Position numbers and translations under genes: made by a program. Shown here in pieces: positions 10,527 through 22,661 of a stretch of 64,000 bases of DNA. The stretch is from Macrotrachela quadricornifera (Eukaryota > Rotifera > Eurotatoria > Philodinida > Philodinidae), in assembly GCA_022393335.1 (NCBI GenBank), contig JAJEKB010021802.1, positions 234,352-298,351 on the forward strand, read 5' to 3'. The notes below the pieces were generated by a model that was not told the origin of the DNA, did not search any database, and saw only the letters and a program-made list of their open reading frames with translations. Each line of letters opens with the position of its first letter. Within the stretch, counting starts at the first letter, position 1.

Positions 10527-11844
10527 GAATTTTGATACTTGAACTACTAATACTATTTCTAAAGGATTGATTTTTATATTTTGTGACGTTATTATTAAAA
10601 AAAAACCAAACATTCATTTGAGTTAATATAATAAAAAGATTATTGATATTCGATCGAATGAATTGATAAGATCATATGTGAGTATTATTGTATTATTAAA
10701 GCGGTTTTGCAAAGTAATATACAGCATAAACTGAGAATGACAACTCGTACAACCAACTTTATTAGTAGAATTACCGACGAGGTTATCACTTTAAAAGGAA
10801 TCTGGAATTTTTTCTATATATGAGTAATTATATACTTTTTTGTCGTTTATTTTGAAATTTCGCATAATTAGTGTGTACAGATAGATATTTAAAATGATTC
10901 ATAACGATTAGATAAACAGGAATTTAACTTCTTTATTTTAGCTTAACACTGAAAAATTAAAACGTAACCTATTATCAGTAGTTATGTTAAAAGAAAAAAG
11001 AAAATAACAACTAAAAATATTTAGAATTTTTCAAATGTGCTCTCTTTAAATCATCATATTCAAAGTAGTCCTAATAATGATTATTAAATTAAAAACAAAA
11101 AACCTAACTTTAAAAATTATATTTACCTTGAGTGAACTAATCAGTTTTTTAATAAAGATAATGAATGTTACTGTTTATAAATTACATTGTTTATAAAATG
11201 ATACAGCTTTATCAACAACTAGATCATATATTAATACATTATCTTAAGAATGATTCTACATTGTGAAGTGATTCGTATTAATGACTATTTATTTTTGGAT
11301 CTTGTTTTAGAAAGCAAATAATGAAACATTTATCTTGATGTGTTCAAAAAATTCGTTTAAATAATAGAACATTTCATTAAAAAGTATCTCTTTTGAGAAG
11401 CTACGATTCCTAACATCAATTGATCAATACCGATACCACCACAATAAGCAATGCTCTTGATCAAGTATCATACCTGTCCCAAAAACTTTTGTTCAAACGT
11501 TTATTTTTAGTTAACCTTTAAAGCTTTTTAAGATTATGTTTTTTTGACCTCGATGTTCTATTGACCCTGACACAAACATACATACACACACACACACACA
11601 CACAAACTATTTTTTTTCATATGACCCTCCTTTCAGTCGAAAGAATTATTTTTTATCTTATATGTTTTGATACATAATTTATTATATTTATATACATTTT
11701 TTCATTTATAAATTTCATTTAATAAATTAATTTTCTTTATTAAAAACAGGGAGAGATTGAATTACTATTGGATAATGGTAAGTGTTCTATTGATTGCGGA
11801 TATTTTTTTTGTTTGTTTAAGCCGATTGTATTATTAACGAAAAA
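10527..11844. other. Non-coding region with a CA microsatellite
   Basis: AT-rich and without supported genes. A short (CA)n tract lies at about 11580-11603. Confidence 0.5.
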
Positions 11845-12375
11845 TTATAAGTATTATTTTTATTTCCACATATTTTACTTATTTAGGACTTAATATTTAT
11901 TTTTATATTTTAGATCGAATATAATAATACAATCGAGTATTAAGGTATTTTATTTAATTTAGATAATTTTTTTACGTATTTAAGTAGATCATATTATTAA
12001 TCAGATATGATAAGTGTTATTTTTATTTCAACATTTTTTCTTATTTAGAATTAAATAATTTAGATAATTTTAGATCAAATACAACAGTACACTTAAATAT
12101 TAAATAAAATACTTGATATCTAATTGTATATTGTATTTGATTTAGAATTAAAAAAATTATTTATTTCTAAATAAAAAGAATATGTTGAAATAAAAATAAC
12201 ACTTATCATGTCTGATTAATAATTATGATCTACATAAATAGATAAAAAAATTTGTCCAAACTAATTAAAATATTTAACACTTAATCGACTATGGTATTCG
12301 ATCTAAAACAAAAAAAGATCTATTAAATCCTAAATAAATAAAATATACTGAAATAAAAATAATACTTATTATTTT
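11845..12375. repeat. Imperfect foldback, about 530 bp
   Basis: The left half (about 11845-12100) matches the right half (about 12110-12375) in reverse complement with many mismatches. Shared blocks include ataagtattatttttattt against aaataaaaataatacttat, and motifs around gatcgaat/attcgatc. It is very AT-rich. It looks like an old foldback or MITE; no TSD could be set. Confidence 0.6.
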
Positions 12376-15036
12376 TATTTGAGAAAATTTTATTAATAAA
12401 TGGCAGTTGTTTGCCAGAATTAGTTTTAAACACCACCGTTTACGTTCTGGCAAAAAAACGGGCCTCAATCCGAGCTCACATAAAACGGTGGAAGACGATG
12501 ACTGTTTTTCACCGTTTAAGGCCTTAATTGTGCCAGTTATTTACTGTTTAAGGCAGTTGAAGGCGTCGTTTCACACGGCTCGGATGATGGACCTGAGTAT
12601 TTCTTTTTATTATGATTTAGGTATCATCATCGTTTACAGATATCTTTAAATGAATTCAATAATACTCTGAAACAAAATATTCAACACAATAACTAAACTC
12701 GACAAATATAAATCAAAATCAAAATGATAAATATTTAACATTTTTCTATTCATTACGAAAGACTATGATAACAAATAAAAATCTCCAGTATTCTCTCTTG
12801 TAAAAATGAAACTTGTTTTTAATTAATATCGTTTCTAAAAATAACTTTTTCGTATATCTCATTTGGTATAATGAAGAAAACAAAAAAGTAAAACAGTATA
12901 AAGTATTTGTGCTCTTTCAGTGTATAAGTTCCACTTGAATAATTTTATATACAAACATCAAAATAAATGAAAAGAAAGAATAAAAAGAAATACAAAACAA
13001 AATGAACGGATAAAAACCATGTGAATGTATGCAAATATAATTCGTTGAAGAATGAAGAAAACATATAATCGTCGATACACCCTATCAAACGTTGTACATG
13101 CGAAAATACAAAATACGATGCTGAATCATATGATTATCGGAGATAAAAACATGCACTTATATACATACTTTAAGGAGAAAGAAAAAGAAATGTTTCAATC
13201 ATAGATGCAATGAGTATTAACGATCACATTAGATAAACGACAAAACCTGGATTTATTTCAGTTTTTTTGTATTGCAATAAAATTTTGTGAAAGTGAATAC
13301 AAAATATATATCTGGCTATATATTTTTTTCAAAAAATTATTATAGTAATAATTTTAATTACTACAGTTGATAATATATGTGATGATGAAAGTATTGATTT
13401 AGAAGTTCGTTGATAAAAAAAAATAGTTGCACCATTGATTATTCGTATACGTGTTCTGCATCTGAATGATACTTCAAGATATAATAATAAAAAGGCTGGA
13501 TTAATATGAACATGTCAGTTTTTCTCTTCTAGTTCACTCAGTTAATTACAGTATTAGATATACGTCAGAAGCGTGAAGAGAATGAATAATGATTACGTGT
13601 TAAATAAACCTGACTGGAAGATATACGTCAAATTTTGAAAAACAAAAGAACGCAGTTGTTTTTAACGAAATATCATGTTTATTTGAATAAGAACGACAAA
13701 TAATTCATTCATCAAATGTTCGTTATCTAAAGGTATACAAAAATTTATTATATTACAGTGATTTAGATATTGTACTGTAACATCGTTGTAAGTCTCCTCT
13801 TTTTCACGGAGATATTACAATGCAAAAAAGAAACGTAGAATAAGCAACTTTTAAAGGGTTCAGAAAATATTTCTAAATCGAAAAAAGAACTTATGATAAC
13901 ATTTAGGAGTTGTTCCTCAACCCATATAAGGGTTTATTAAAGACTTTATGAGATGTTTATACCTATGAGCGATTTTTGATCGTATCAACGTCTCGTAAAC
14001 CCTTTTTTAAACTCTTTCTATGTACGAGAACCACTGATGAATCCTCTCCTAAACTCTTTTTGCGTACATGGAACTTCTCATAAACTTTTTCTTGAATCTT
14101 TTTTGCCGATGTGAACTTCTTTTACGCACTTACATAAACTCTTAGCAAAGATTTACGAGGAGTCACTCAATCTAGCTCTACGATACATATATCCTCTCTG
14201 AGACGCATCATATTCTTATTTACACGAGATCAATAGGGAAAATTTTTCTAAATCTACTCGATCTGAAACTACTTAGTACTGTCTATAACTAAGCGCCATG
14301 GAAACAATGACTATTTCCACTATGATGAAAAAAAAACTATAGGAATACTAGCTCTAATTGTAGTAGATATTAAAAAAATCATTTTCTAATTAAGATCAGA
14401 TAAAAAGAATTGGACATGAAGTCTATCTTCACTAGACGAAGAAAATAATTATTTCTATTAAGATGAGATAAAACTCAAGAATCAGTAACTTTAAGTCTGT
14501 TAGATGGAAAGACAGATTTTTATGATGAAGATGAACTTAACCTTAATGCGACTCTCTTTATCTTTGCTAGATGAAAAAAACTCCTACTTTGTATAAGATG
14601 GTTTATGAAAATGTAGAATAATAAACCCTTTTCTGAAGATGTAAAATAGTAAACTCTTATAAATGTATTAATAAACTCTCTAAGAGTTTATAAACAATTA
14701 CAGCTAGTGCAAAAGTATAATATACTACGTTTATTTTTTTTATAGTGTAGGTAATCTTTTGTGAATTGCTTCTAGGCAGGATTGAAATACCTGAGTATCG
14801 TAAGCAACCTAAATTTCTTGGCAGTATTGACTTGAGTAGAAGATTAGTTTCTTATCAAGATTTTTGTCCATTTATCTATGTTTTCACTTTATTTAGATCT
14901 GGAAACTCAGTCTGGCGTTTATTTATCTCGCAACACCAACAACTCAATACTCATATTAGTCTCTTTGTATCCAGTATAACCGTTAGCGAGTTTTTCGACA
15001 AATTCTTCACCCGCTATTCAAGTCAGGTTTTTCGCA
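12376..15036. other. Non-coding region upstream of the Rel/RRM gene
   Basis: A more GC-rich patch at 12400-12600 contains a weak inverted repeat (cctcaatccgagc / gctcggatgatgg) but no convincing gene. From 13900 to 14150 there are loose repeats of an aaactctttttgcgtac type. The 14766-15053 open frame overlaps the start of the next gene in another frame and is not supported. The last few hundred bases are the likely promoter of the gene at 15037. Confidence 0.4.
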
Positions 15037-18000
15037 ATGACTCAACCGACTAAGCAACTTCGAATTATTGCAGAACCCAAGGCATTCTATCGTGAACGAT
15101 ATGAAAGCGAACACTATAAAACTGGAAATCTAGTTCCACGTTACATTCGTGCTGAAGATAACCCATTAAAGCTTGAATATCCAACTGTAGAGGTGAGAAA
15201 AAGCAATACTAATGTCGATTTTGACTAACAACCGAGTTTATATCTTTCAAGTTTAGAATAAATTGCTTCTCGAAAGCTTCTTACATTATTTAACAGTGAC
15301 TTTTCTCTTTTGTATTTCGAAATAGATGCATATCACTAAAACGTAGAAAAATATTCTCTTGTTTTTCTCAATTAGATACCACCAGAGTGGTATGATGCCA
15401 CTCAATCTCTATACATTCGCGTGACTTCTGTCACTGTGCCGAATGAAAATGCATCCAACATGTGTGTGCATCCATATCCAATCGATACTGATGTTTCTGC
15501 CGTTCATAAAGATCCTGTCAACAATACTCTATACTTTCCAGTCACGAGCGATGATTTCATGAATGGCCAAAAAAGGTACCAAAAAACGATACAAGTGCTT
15601 TGTTATTACTATTTTGATTTGTTCTTCAGTTTTTGCCTTACGCGCAACAAATTGGTACAAAGTAAACTCAAAGTATATGGACCTTTGCGCATTTTCGGCT
15701 CTGGTAAAAAATAACCTTAATAATAACAAAAAAATTTGTCTTCTCATTTGAAAGATCAAAGACATATTCTTCCTATCAAAAAAAAATCGCGCAGCAGGCA
15801 ATTAATTGACACATATAAATTGTGGAATTCACAATTGGTTTTTTCTGGATCCAAATGTACCAGTAATAATGTATTTGATCATTTCCCTGACTCTTCGGTA
15901 TTATCACAAGTGATGGTCGACAAAACCAGTCACCAACACAGTAAGTGTATAAAAACAGCCGCCTAAGTCTTAGTAATATTTGCTTTTGCTTTCAGAGAAA
16001 GGCAGTACTTCTCGGTTCGTCACGACAAATGATCATGACAAAAACTTTCCCATGTGTGCTCCAGAAAGAAGTGAGTGAACAAGTGGTGATAACAGTTTGA
16101 TAGTGCTTTCTAAACTAAACCGGAGAAAACGGATTTTTTAAATTTTTTTTATTTTCATTTTACATTTCTTCTGTTTTTCTTGAAGTACTTTGTACATGAG
16201 AAAGATAAGTGACTGTAATGTGAAAACTAATATTTCGCCCTGATATCTGCCAAAACTTTAGCTCTTCGATAGTTTGGTTTTTTTCGTAAGTTTGTTTCTT
16301 CCAGAGTTGTGTCTTTCGAGATTTACATGCGATCGTTAATTAGTTGTTCTTAGTTAGCCTTCACGCTAAAATGAGGACGAAGTAAAATTTACCTTGAGAT
16401 CTATCACAACTAATGAATGTGGTATGGTTTTATGGCTTTTTTTTTTACTACGTTTGATTTTATTATCATTCAATGGAATGAGTTTTATTCTAATTAAGCA
16501 CAAACTACAGCGTCGACAAGTATGGAACTCATTGCACCACTGCAACAAAGTATAACATATTTTCCATCACCATCACCATCATCGTTAACATCGCACAACA
16601 GTAGCTGTTTTTCTGAAGAAGATAAAGAGAAGGCTGATGATAACAATTCTAACAACCAATATAAATCATTCGAGTAAGTGTAACAAACTAGAATAAGTAT
16701 TCTTTAGAAGAATCAGGGTACCATGGGGTATGTACCGTTAAAAGATCTTTATTTATGGAAATCTTGGAAGGAACAGTGGTCTTCGAAACTTTAGAAGTTC
16801 TTCAAAGGCATCTAAAAAGTTCTAAAGATTTCATAAGTAGGGAGGTTACTTTACTCATACTTAACTGATCACTAGATAAACAAATAATACATTTAGTATT
16901 TACTTTTGTAAAGTAAAATATTGAGTTGTTCAGAATCAATGAATATCTTTTGTTTGAATTTTTTTCATGCAGTAATCTCCATAAAGTTTTTCTGTTTTTA
17001 TATGAAAGGATGCACCGTGAGTAGACTATTTGAGAAAGCATTGTAGATTAGACATACTGTCCGATACTTGTATTTTTTTTGCTCACTGAACTTTTCACAA
17101 TACTAGTTCAACATATGCTCAATTGGAAACGTCGCTCATGTCGATCTTTCCTACATCAGAGGCAGATATCACCTTAGGTAAGATCAAAAGGAAACTTGCA
17201 ATTAAGCCTTTTGGAAAATATCATGTCTGTAATTTAGATCAACATTTAATGGATATCTTTTCATCTTCTTCAATTACTATCGAGGGAGAGCAGACAATGC
17301 TCGAACACTCAATACAACCACCCGAACATTTTCAATATTGTTCCAACATTATATGCTCATCATCGTCGCCTCTTACAGTCTATCCAAAAATATTATCTAA
17401 GAACTTAGAGGCGTCAGCTGAAAACGATGTCACTCGATCATCCTGTAGGACAATACAGCCGACTATTTCCAAGACGATTATTGTCTCTCGTTTACCCGTC
17501 ACAATAAATAATCAACGTCTTCGTATGTTGTTCCCTGGATGTCGTAAAATAACCTTCAAAAAAAATGATTGGAACAAAAACTTGAAGTTGTAACAACATT
17601 AGTATTGAATTATAAATTATTCATTTCATACTAAATAGGTGCGCTCTAATTGAGCATTGGAATTGTGCCGACGCCGAGAAAAATTTGTCTGTGTTCCTTG
17701 CCTCACGTCCATCAAGTGGTACCTTCTCTGGTGTTCAAGTCAGATACGCAACAGAAAACAAGATAAAGTCAAGCTCCACTTCTAATTCGTCTACAGGTGA
17801 GTTCCGTATATTGATCGACTCATTTCGATTCTCAAGTAGGACAATTATTTGAAACCGGTCAGTATTGGTTAGATTTAGGATCGAAATTAGTTGAAATTGT
17901 GACTGAAAATGATTAGCATTGGTTAGAATTGAGATTATGCTATTCCTATGCAGAAAGTGCAAAACATAATGACTTTGACTTGTCTGATTGTTCCAATCCA

Positions 18001-19046
18001 TGAGGATTAGCCAGCAACACTCATCAATCTAGAAAAGAGACAAGGTAGGTAATATAGGTGCGCATTTTGCACTCCACATGACTGATTCTAGTTTCGACCA
18101 ATTAGATTTATTCTTTAATCATTCAAAAAGAGGTCGGGAATAATCTGAATGACTTTAGAGATAGAAAACTATCGTTTGTTTACCAAGAAACAGATTGCTG
18201 TCTAAGTATGCCCTAGTTGATAGCTGATAGCTAGTGTCATTTACTGTCATTGGTTACCAGATAAAGTAGCTTATTGATAACAGTAGTTGACCACTTCCAG
18301 ATTGTTCAGAGGAAAACAGAAAATACTAACTGATCGAAAGAAGATGCAGAATTAATCTGATTGATCAGAACTAGAATCAATTATATTGAATGTGAACTGC
18401 ATAGTTGTATAACTTGTCTCACCTTTTTCAGGATTACTGAGAGCTTTTATTCAATTTTCCTGGATTGACAATTATCAGATGAATCGAAATTATAAATAAT
18501 CTCATTTCCCTATCAGAGAATAGTCAAATTTCAAGTGCAACTAATGCTAATTATTTCCAACCACACTTTCAACTAATTCACATTCCAGTTCAAATGAATA
18601 CTGACCAATTCTAACCATTAAAGTTTATGAAAAACAGACCTAGATCACTTTTACATTGCAATGAATTGATCATATGTTTCATTGTTTGTTCCACTATTGC
18701 AGCTTCATACAATGATCGTCATCTTTATATTGGTGGAATTCCTGGTACGGTCACAAGGAACCGGCTTCAACAGCTCTTTCCTCAAGCCACTTCTATTGAT
18801 TATCGACGGGGCAAAATCACACACGACCGAGTCAAACCAGGGTATGTGATAGATAGAAGTGATACTCATCGTTTTTTGTCTTTTTATTTCGTTAATACTA
18901 GATTTGCTTTTCTTCATTTCGCGGATATCCAGTCAGCTACTCATGTGTTAGAGCACGTAGATCAATATTACACTGATAATCAACCTCTGTCAATCTCCTA
19001 TAAACTATTGGAGAATATGGATATTACGACCAATCATAACGAATAA
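15037..19046 (+). CDS. Rel-homology-like protein with two C-terminal RRM-like domains
   Basis: Ten exons join in frame: 15037-15192, 15376-15575, 15630-15703, 15755-15940, 15996-16070, 16511-16673, 17107-17586, 17639-17796, 18703-18841, 18902-19046. All introns are GT-AG and the total is 1776 nt, 591 aa plus stop. The N-terminus (LRIIAEPKAFYRERYESEH) matches the Rel-homology N-domain: the I-x-x-PK lead-in, the R-x-R-Y-x-x-E DNA-recognition loop (residues 18-25), then EYPTVE (47-52) and an HPYP segment (84-87) where Rel proteins have HPH. KKKSRSR could be a nuclear signal. Residues about 408-485 and 502-580 look like RRMs: TIIVSRLP then KCALIEHW, and HLYIGGIP then FAFLHFAD. No IPT domain or ankyrin repeats are visible. 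The frame-perfect junctions argue for one gene. The predicted role, DNA plus RNA binding, is inference. Confidence 0.65.
17850..18625. repeat. Inverted-repeat (MITE-like) insertion in intron 8
   Basis: Intron 8 of the Rel/RRM gene (17797-18702) is about 900 nt, far longer than the 50-60 nt typical here. Its ends contain inverted copies of a sequence around ggtcagtattggttag...gaaattagttgaaa (about 17855-17935) and its complement (about 18540-18620). This suggests a non-autonomous element expanded the intron. The TSD is not resolved. Confidence 0.5.
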
Positions 19047-20204
19047 CCATAATCAGACGAAATACTCCTTAGAAATATATGTGAATAGCAACTTCATTTT
19101 TTTGTATATTAATAATCGATGAATCTTGCATCATATATGTGATTTGCTTTGCTATCTAGAAAAAATTGCAAGGAGAAAAGCGGGGAATCCTATAGAATCT
19201 TGGAGTCCTCAATTTAAAAGTCCTTAGATGTACTACTATTGCAAGAAGATCTATTTGAATACTTCAACAATTAGTAGAATATTCTATTAACAATTTTTTA
19301 TAATTGCTTCATTCAGAGCCTCTTGCTTCAAATCTTGAAATTGCAAACTGATCTCTCTCAATATATATTATAGGTTATAATCACTAGATATACAATAGAA
19401 CAGAATATAGAATATAAATTTAAAAAAAAACAAGAAAGGCTTAAATATAAACATTGAAAAAAAATTCAGTAGTAGAAGCAAGACTGACGATAAGATCACG
19501 TATATGAAATTAGTAGACAAAAAATATTAAACATAAACTCTTAAATAAAAAGTTTCTCACTTGTATATAAATACTGCGACAGTACAGATTTGAATATATA
19601 TATAGAAGAGGAACAGATTGAGATATCAAAAAAAAATATGAGAAACTCGGATGAGAACTCAAATATTATATGTACTTCAAAAAGTGAAAATAATTGTCCT
19701 CAAACTGTTTGAAGAAATAGATCTGATTGAAGTGGAATAATACTTGATCAAGTATACTAAATTCATTTTGTGAGGATCATTTAGTTCTACTCCAACATCA
19801 AAAACCACGAATAGCCTATAAATTAAGGCGCTGTTGAGTGAAATGATATCTCAAAAGATGACACTTGAATTCAAAAATCTTCCACAACCAGCTATAGTTT
19901 CCACTTGTCCGACACTAGCTGTGTTGAGTTGAACTTTACAAAAAAAGGAGGAAGGCACATAAGAACGTAAACCGGCCCATCAAAGGATCATCGAAAGAAA
20001 TACATCTACTCTTAATGTATTTCAAGAGAATACGACCAACAAAACATTTCCTTATCCAGCTGAAATCAATCTCATTTGAAAGAGCGTCAAATTCTGCACA
20101 AAACTATATATGAGCCATGCCAAAATAGTAAATGTAAATCAATAATACATACTTTCATCTATATTGTCCCACTACTGCTGATGTACTAAGGAACGAAATC
20201 ATTT
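19047..20204. other. Non-coding region
   Basis: 3' flank of the Rel/RRM gene. It is AT-rich with no supported gene. Some stretches (19640-20100) have more balanced composition, which could be decayed coding sequence, but no continuous frame survives. Confidence 0.35.
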
Positions 20205-20400
20205 TTCCACAACGCGAATATGTTCAAATCTTTGAAGAAGATTACTTGTGGATTGAAATTAGTTATGTATTATTGGGACATGACTATACGCAACTCAGAG
20301 AAAGCAACTATTCCAATGCAGCACGTGCAGCCTTGCAAATAACACATAGAATTATGTTGGAAGAAGTCGAAGCAGCAATATTTGGAATACAACCTGATTA
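20205..20400 (+). pseudogene. Coding-like fragment, unrecognised
   Basis: An open frame reads EYVQIFEEDYLWIEISYVLLGHDY, then a helix-rich stretch, and ends ...EAAIFGIQPD with TAA at 20399-20401. Codon choice and amino-acid texture look coding. There is no start codon or clear upstream acceptor in frame, and the 500 bases before it contain many stops. It is probably the last exon or tail of a decayed gene. I do not recognise the family. Confidence 0.3.
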
Positions 20401-20936
20401 AATCAAATATTTAATATGCAACATGACTCAAAAGTCTTTTTTATTTAAAAAAAGTTGAATATCTCTGTGATAATTTGATCAGTGGATTGGTTTTCTTTTT
20501 CTAATGACAAAGTATTCATAGTCATAAAATATTTAAAATATTTCTTTAAGATAAGATTATAAACTTCAACGAAAAATAGCAATCTTTAATTTATTATAAT
20601 AAAATTATGTTTCACATATTTTTTATGACTAGGAACTACAAAAAATGTCTATAGTGAGGAGAAAATATTCCATAAGATTAAATTCTAACAAAGATATTCA
20701 ATGTTCTTGTTTTAGTAAAGCACTTATTGAGTGATTATGTATATGATAGGAATAGTTTTTTTTAGTAAAACTGATTTGATAATTTCAGTAATAGTTCAAT
20801 AAATAAAATTGTAGTAGTACAGAAGTCATTGAGATTTATTAAACACTTCTTCAATAAAAAAAAAATGCATTTTACACCAGAGAACTTAAATCATCTTTAA
20901 GAAAATGAAAACGATTTTTTTTTTCAAAAGATATTT

Positions 20937-21167
20937 TTCACCGAGAAATATCTAAGGAGTACCTTGAGAAATCAGCATTTTTCGGCCTGGTGGCAAGAAG
21001 GTATAAAACTAATTCGATGGCTACATCGTTCGAAACGTTTTGTCGCACTCATGGACGTACTTAGCCCTGCTTTAAGCTGGATGATAAACTATGGTACAAT
21101 GGATTCGGTAGCAGTTATTGATGAAGATGATTGGAAATGTCTTACTGATTTCCCTGGAATGTTTTAG
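20937..21167 (+). pseudogene. Coding-like fragment, unrecognised
   Basis: An open frame with Trp-rich, protein-like texture (FSAWWQEGIKLIRWLHRSK, later IDEDDWKCLTDFPGMF) ends with TAG at 21165-21167. No partner exon is visible. A second frame of the same stretch is also open, which lowers confidence. No family was recognised. Confidence 0.2.
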
Positions 21168-21421
21168 TGTTCTTTTATGTCCTTATATCAGGGCGAGATT
21201 ACTAGCGGACTATCATAATCTTCCTTCTATATGACATTTCGCTCAGCCTCTCTACTTTCATCTTCTTTTTTCTTCTCTTTCTTTGTTTTCGTTTTTCTAA
21301 CAAGTATATCTATTTTTCTTTTTGAAGCAATGGTCCCTTTAAAAAAGCATTTTTCGTATAAGCAGCTTAGAATACGATTCTATTGCATAAACACAGTTTT
21401 TTTACTTAAAAATGATTATGT

Positions 21422-22661
21422 ATAAGGATGTTTTTATGGGAAGTCGTCAGTCAATTCGATGACCTCGTCTAAATCCTTTGAAACCTTCAAGGTTTGTAAA
21501 GTTTTTTGCGTTGATCATTTTGGTAATAAATTTGTCAAGATTTCACTCTATTTTCATATAAGTACAAGTAAAATACTATTGTTGCAATTTAAACTCCCGT
21601 ACTTCTTATACCCAAGAATCAAAAAGTGTAGGTCATCAGAAAATCGATGATACTTCTTCATTATCCACTCAAATTTTAAAACCGAGCATAGATTCAGATT
21701 CATAATGAAACACTATATAAAAATCTTTAAGAAATTTACAAAAAATCGTGCATTATTGTACAACCCATTGGCTCACTGTGTGATGAATTCGAGAGAAAAA
21801 GTGTACAAAAAATTCGATGAGAAAGTCGAAATGTACAACTATGGTGGTATTACCAGTTAGATAGAGTGACACTAGATCTACAAAATACACGGATTGGTTT
21901 TCCCCCCCNNNNNNNNNNNNNNNNNNNNNNNNNNNNNNNNNNNNNNNNNNNNNNNNNNNNNNNNNNNNNNNNNNNNNNNNNNNNNNNNNNNNNNNNNNNN
22001 NNNNNNNNNNNNNNNNNNNNNNNNNNNNNNNNNNNNNNNNNNNNNNNNNNNNNNNNNNNNNNNNNNNNNNNNNNNNNNNNNNNNNNNNNNNNNNNNNNNN
22101 NNNNNNNNNNNNNNNNNNNNNNNNNNNNNNNNNNNNNNNNNNNNNNNNNNNNNNNNNNNNNNNNNNNNNNNNNNNNNNNNNNNNNNNNNNNNNNNNNNNN
22201 NNNNNNNNNNNNNNNNNNNNNNNNNNNNNNNNNNNNNNNNNNNNNNNNNNNNNNNNNNNNNNNNNNNNNNNNNNNNNNNNNNNNNNNNNNNNNNNNNNNN
22301 NNNNNNNNCCCCCCCATCTCAAAAGTTAAAAGGAACGATAGTCAAAACTATTCTGTATCACAATTTTTTAGAGAGTTTTAATGGATAAATGGCAGTTTAT
22401 CAGTAATTAATCCGATAACCATTTCAAAATTTATTGAAAATTTTCAGGATTAGATGAGTGTTTTTCGCTGTTGATTTTGGTAAGAAATTTGTTAGAGTTT
22501 AACCGTATTTTGATAAAAATAAAAGTGAACTATTATTGATGCATGTTTAGCACGAATAGTCAGAATGAGAAAGAGTATCAAACTCCACAATCGCTGAAAG
22601 GTTCAAAGGATTCAGACGTAGTCACCAGATTTACTGGTGGCTTCCCATGAAAACACCCTTA
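21422..22661. repeat. Inverted repeat around an assembly gap
   Basis: Bases 21422-21497 (starting ataaggatgtttttatggga) are repeated in reverse complement at about 22598-22661 (ending ...tcccatgaaaacaccctta). Shorter matches continue inward (gttgatcattttggtaa against gttgattttggtaag is direct, so the interior is rearranged). It is probably a foldback-type element whose centre was not assembled. Confidence 0.6.
21909..22308. other. Assembly gap, 400 N
   Basis: Exactly 400 unknown bases, bounded on both sides by runs of seven C. The round number suggests a placeholder length. Apparent open frames that cross this gap are meaningless. Confidence 0.99.

Noticed and set aside
14766..15053. 95-residue ORF overlapping the start of the Rel/RRM gene
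   Set aside because: It is in another frame from the well-supported exon 1 and has no domain; its start is a weak alternative codon.
21231..21425. Hydrophobic 64-residue ORF
   Set aside because: Phe/Leu/Ser bias comes from a pyrimidine tract; no other coding sign.
21753..22388. Open frames of 155-189 residues across the gap
   Set aside because: They consist almost wholly of unknown bases; not evidence of coding.
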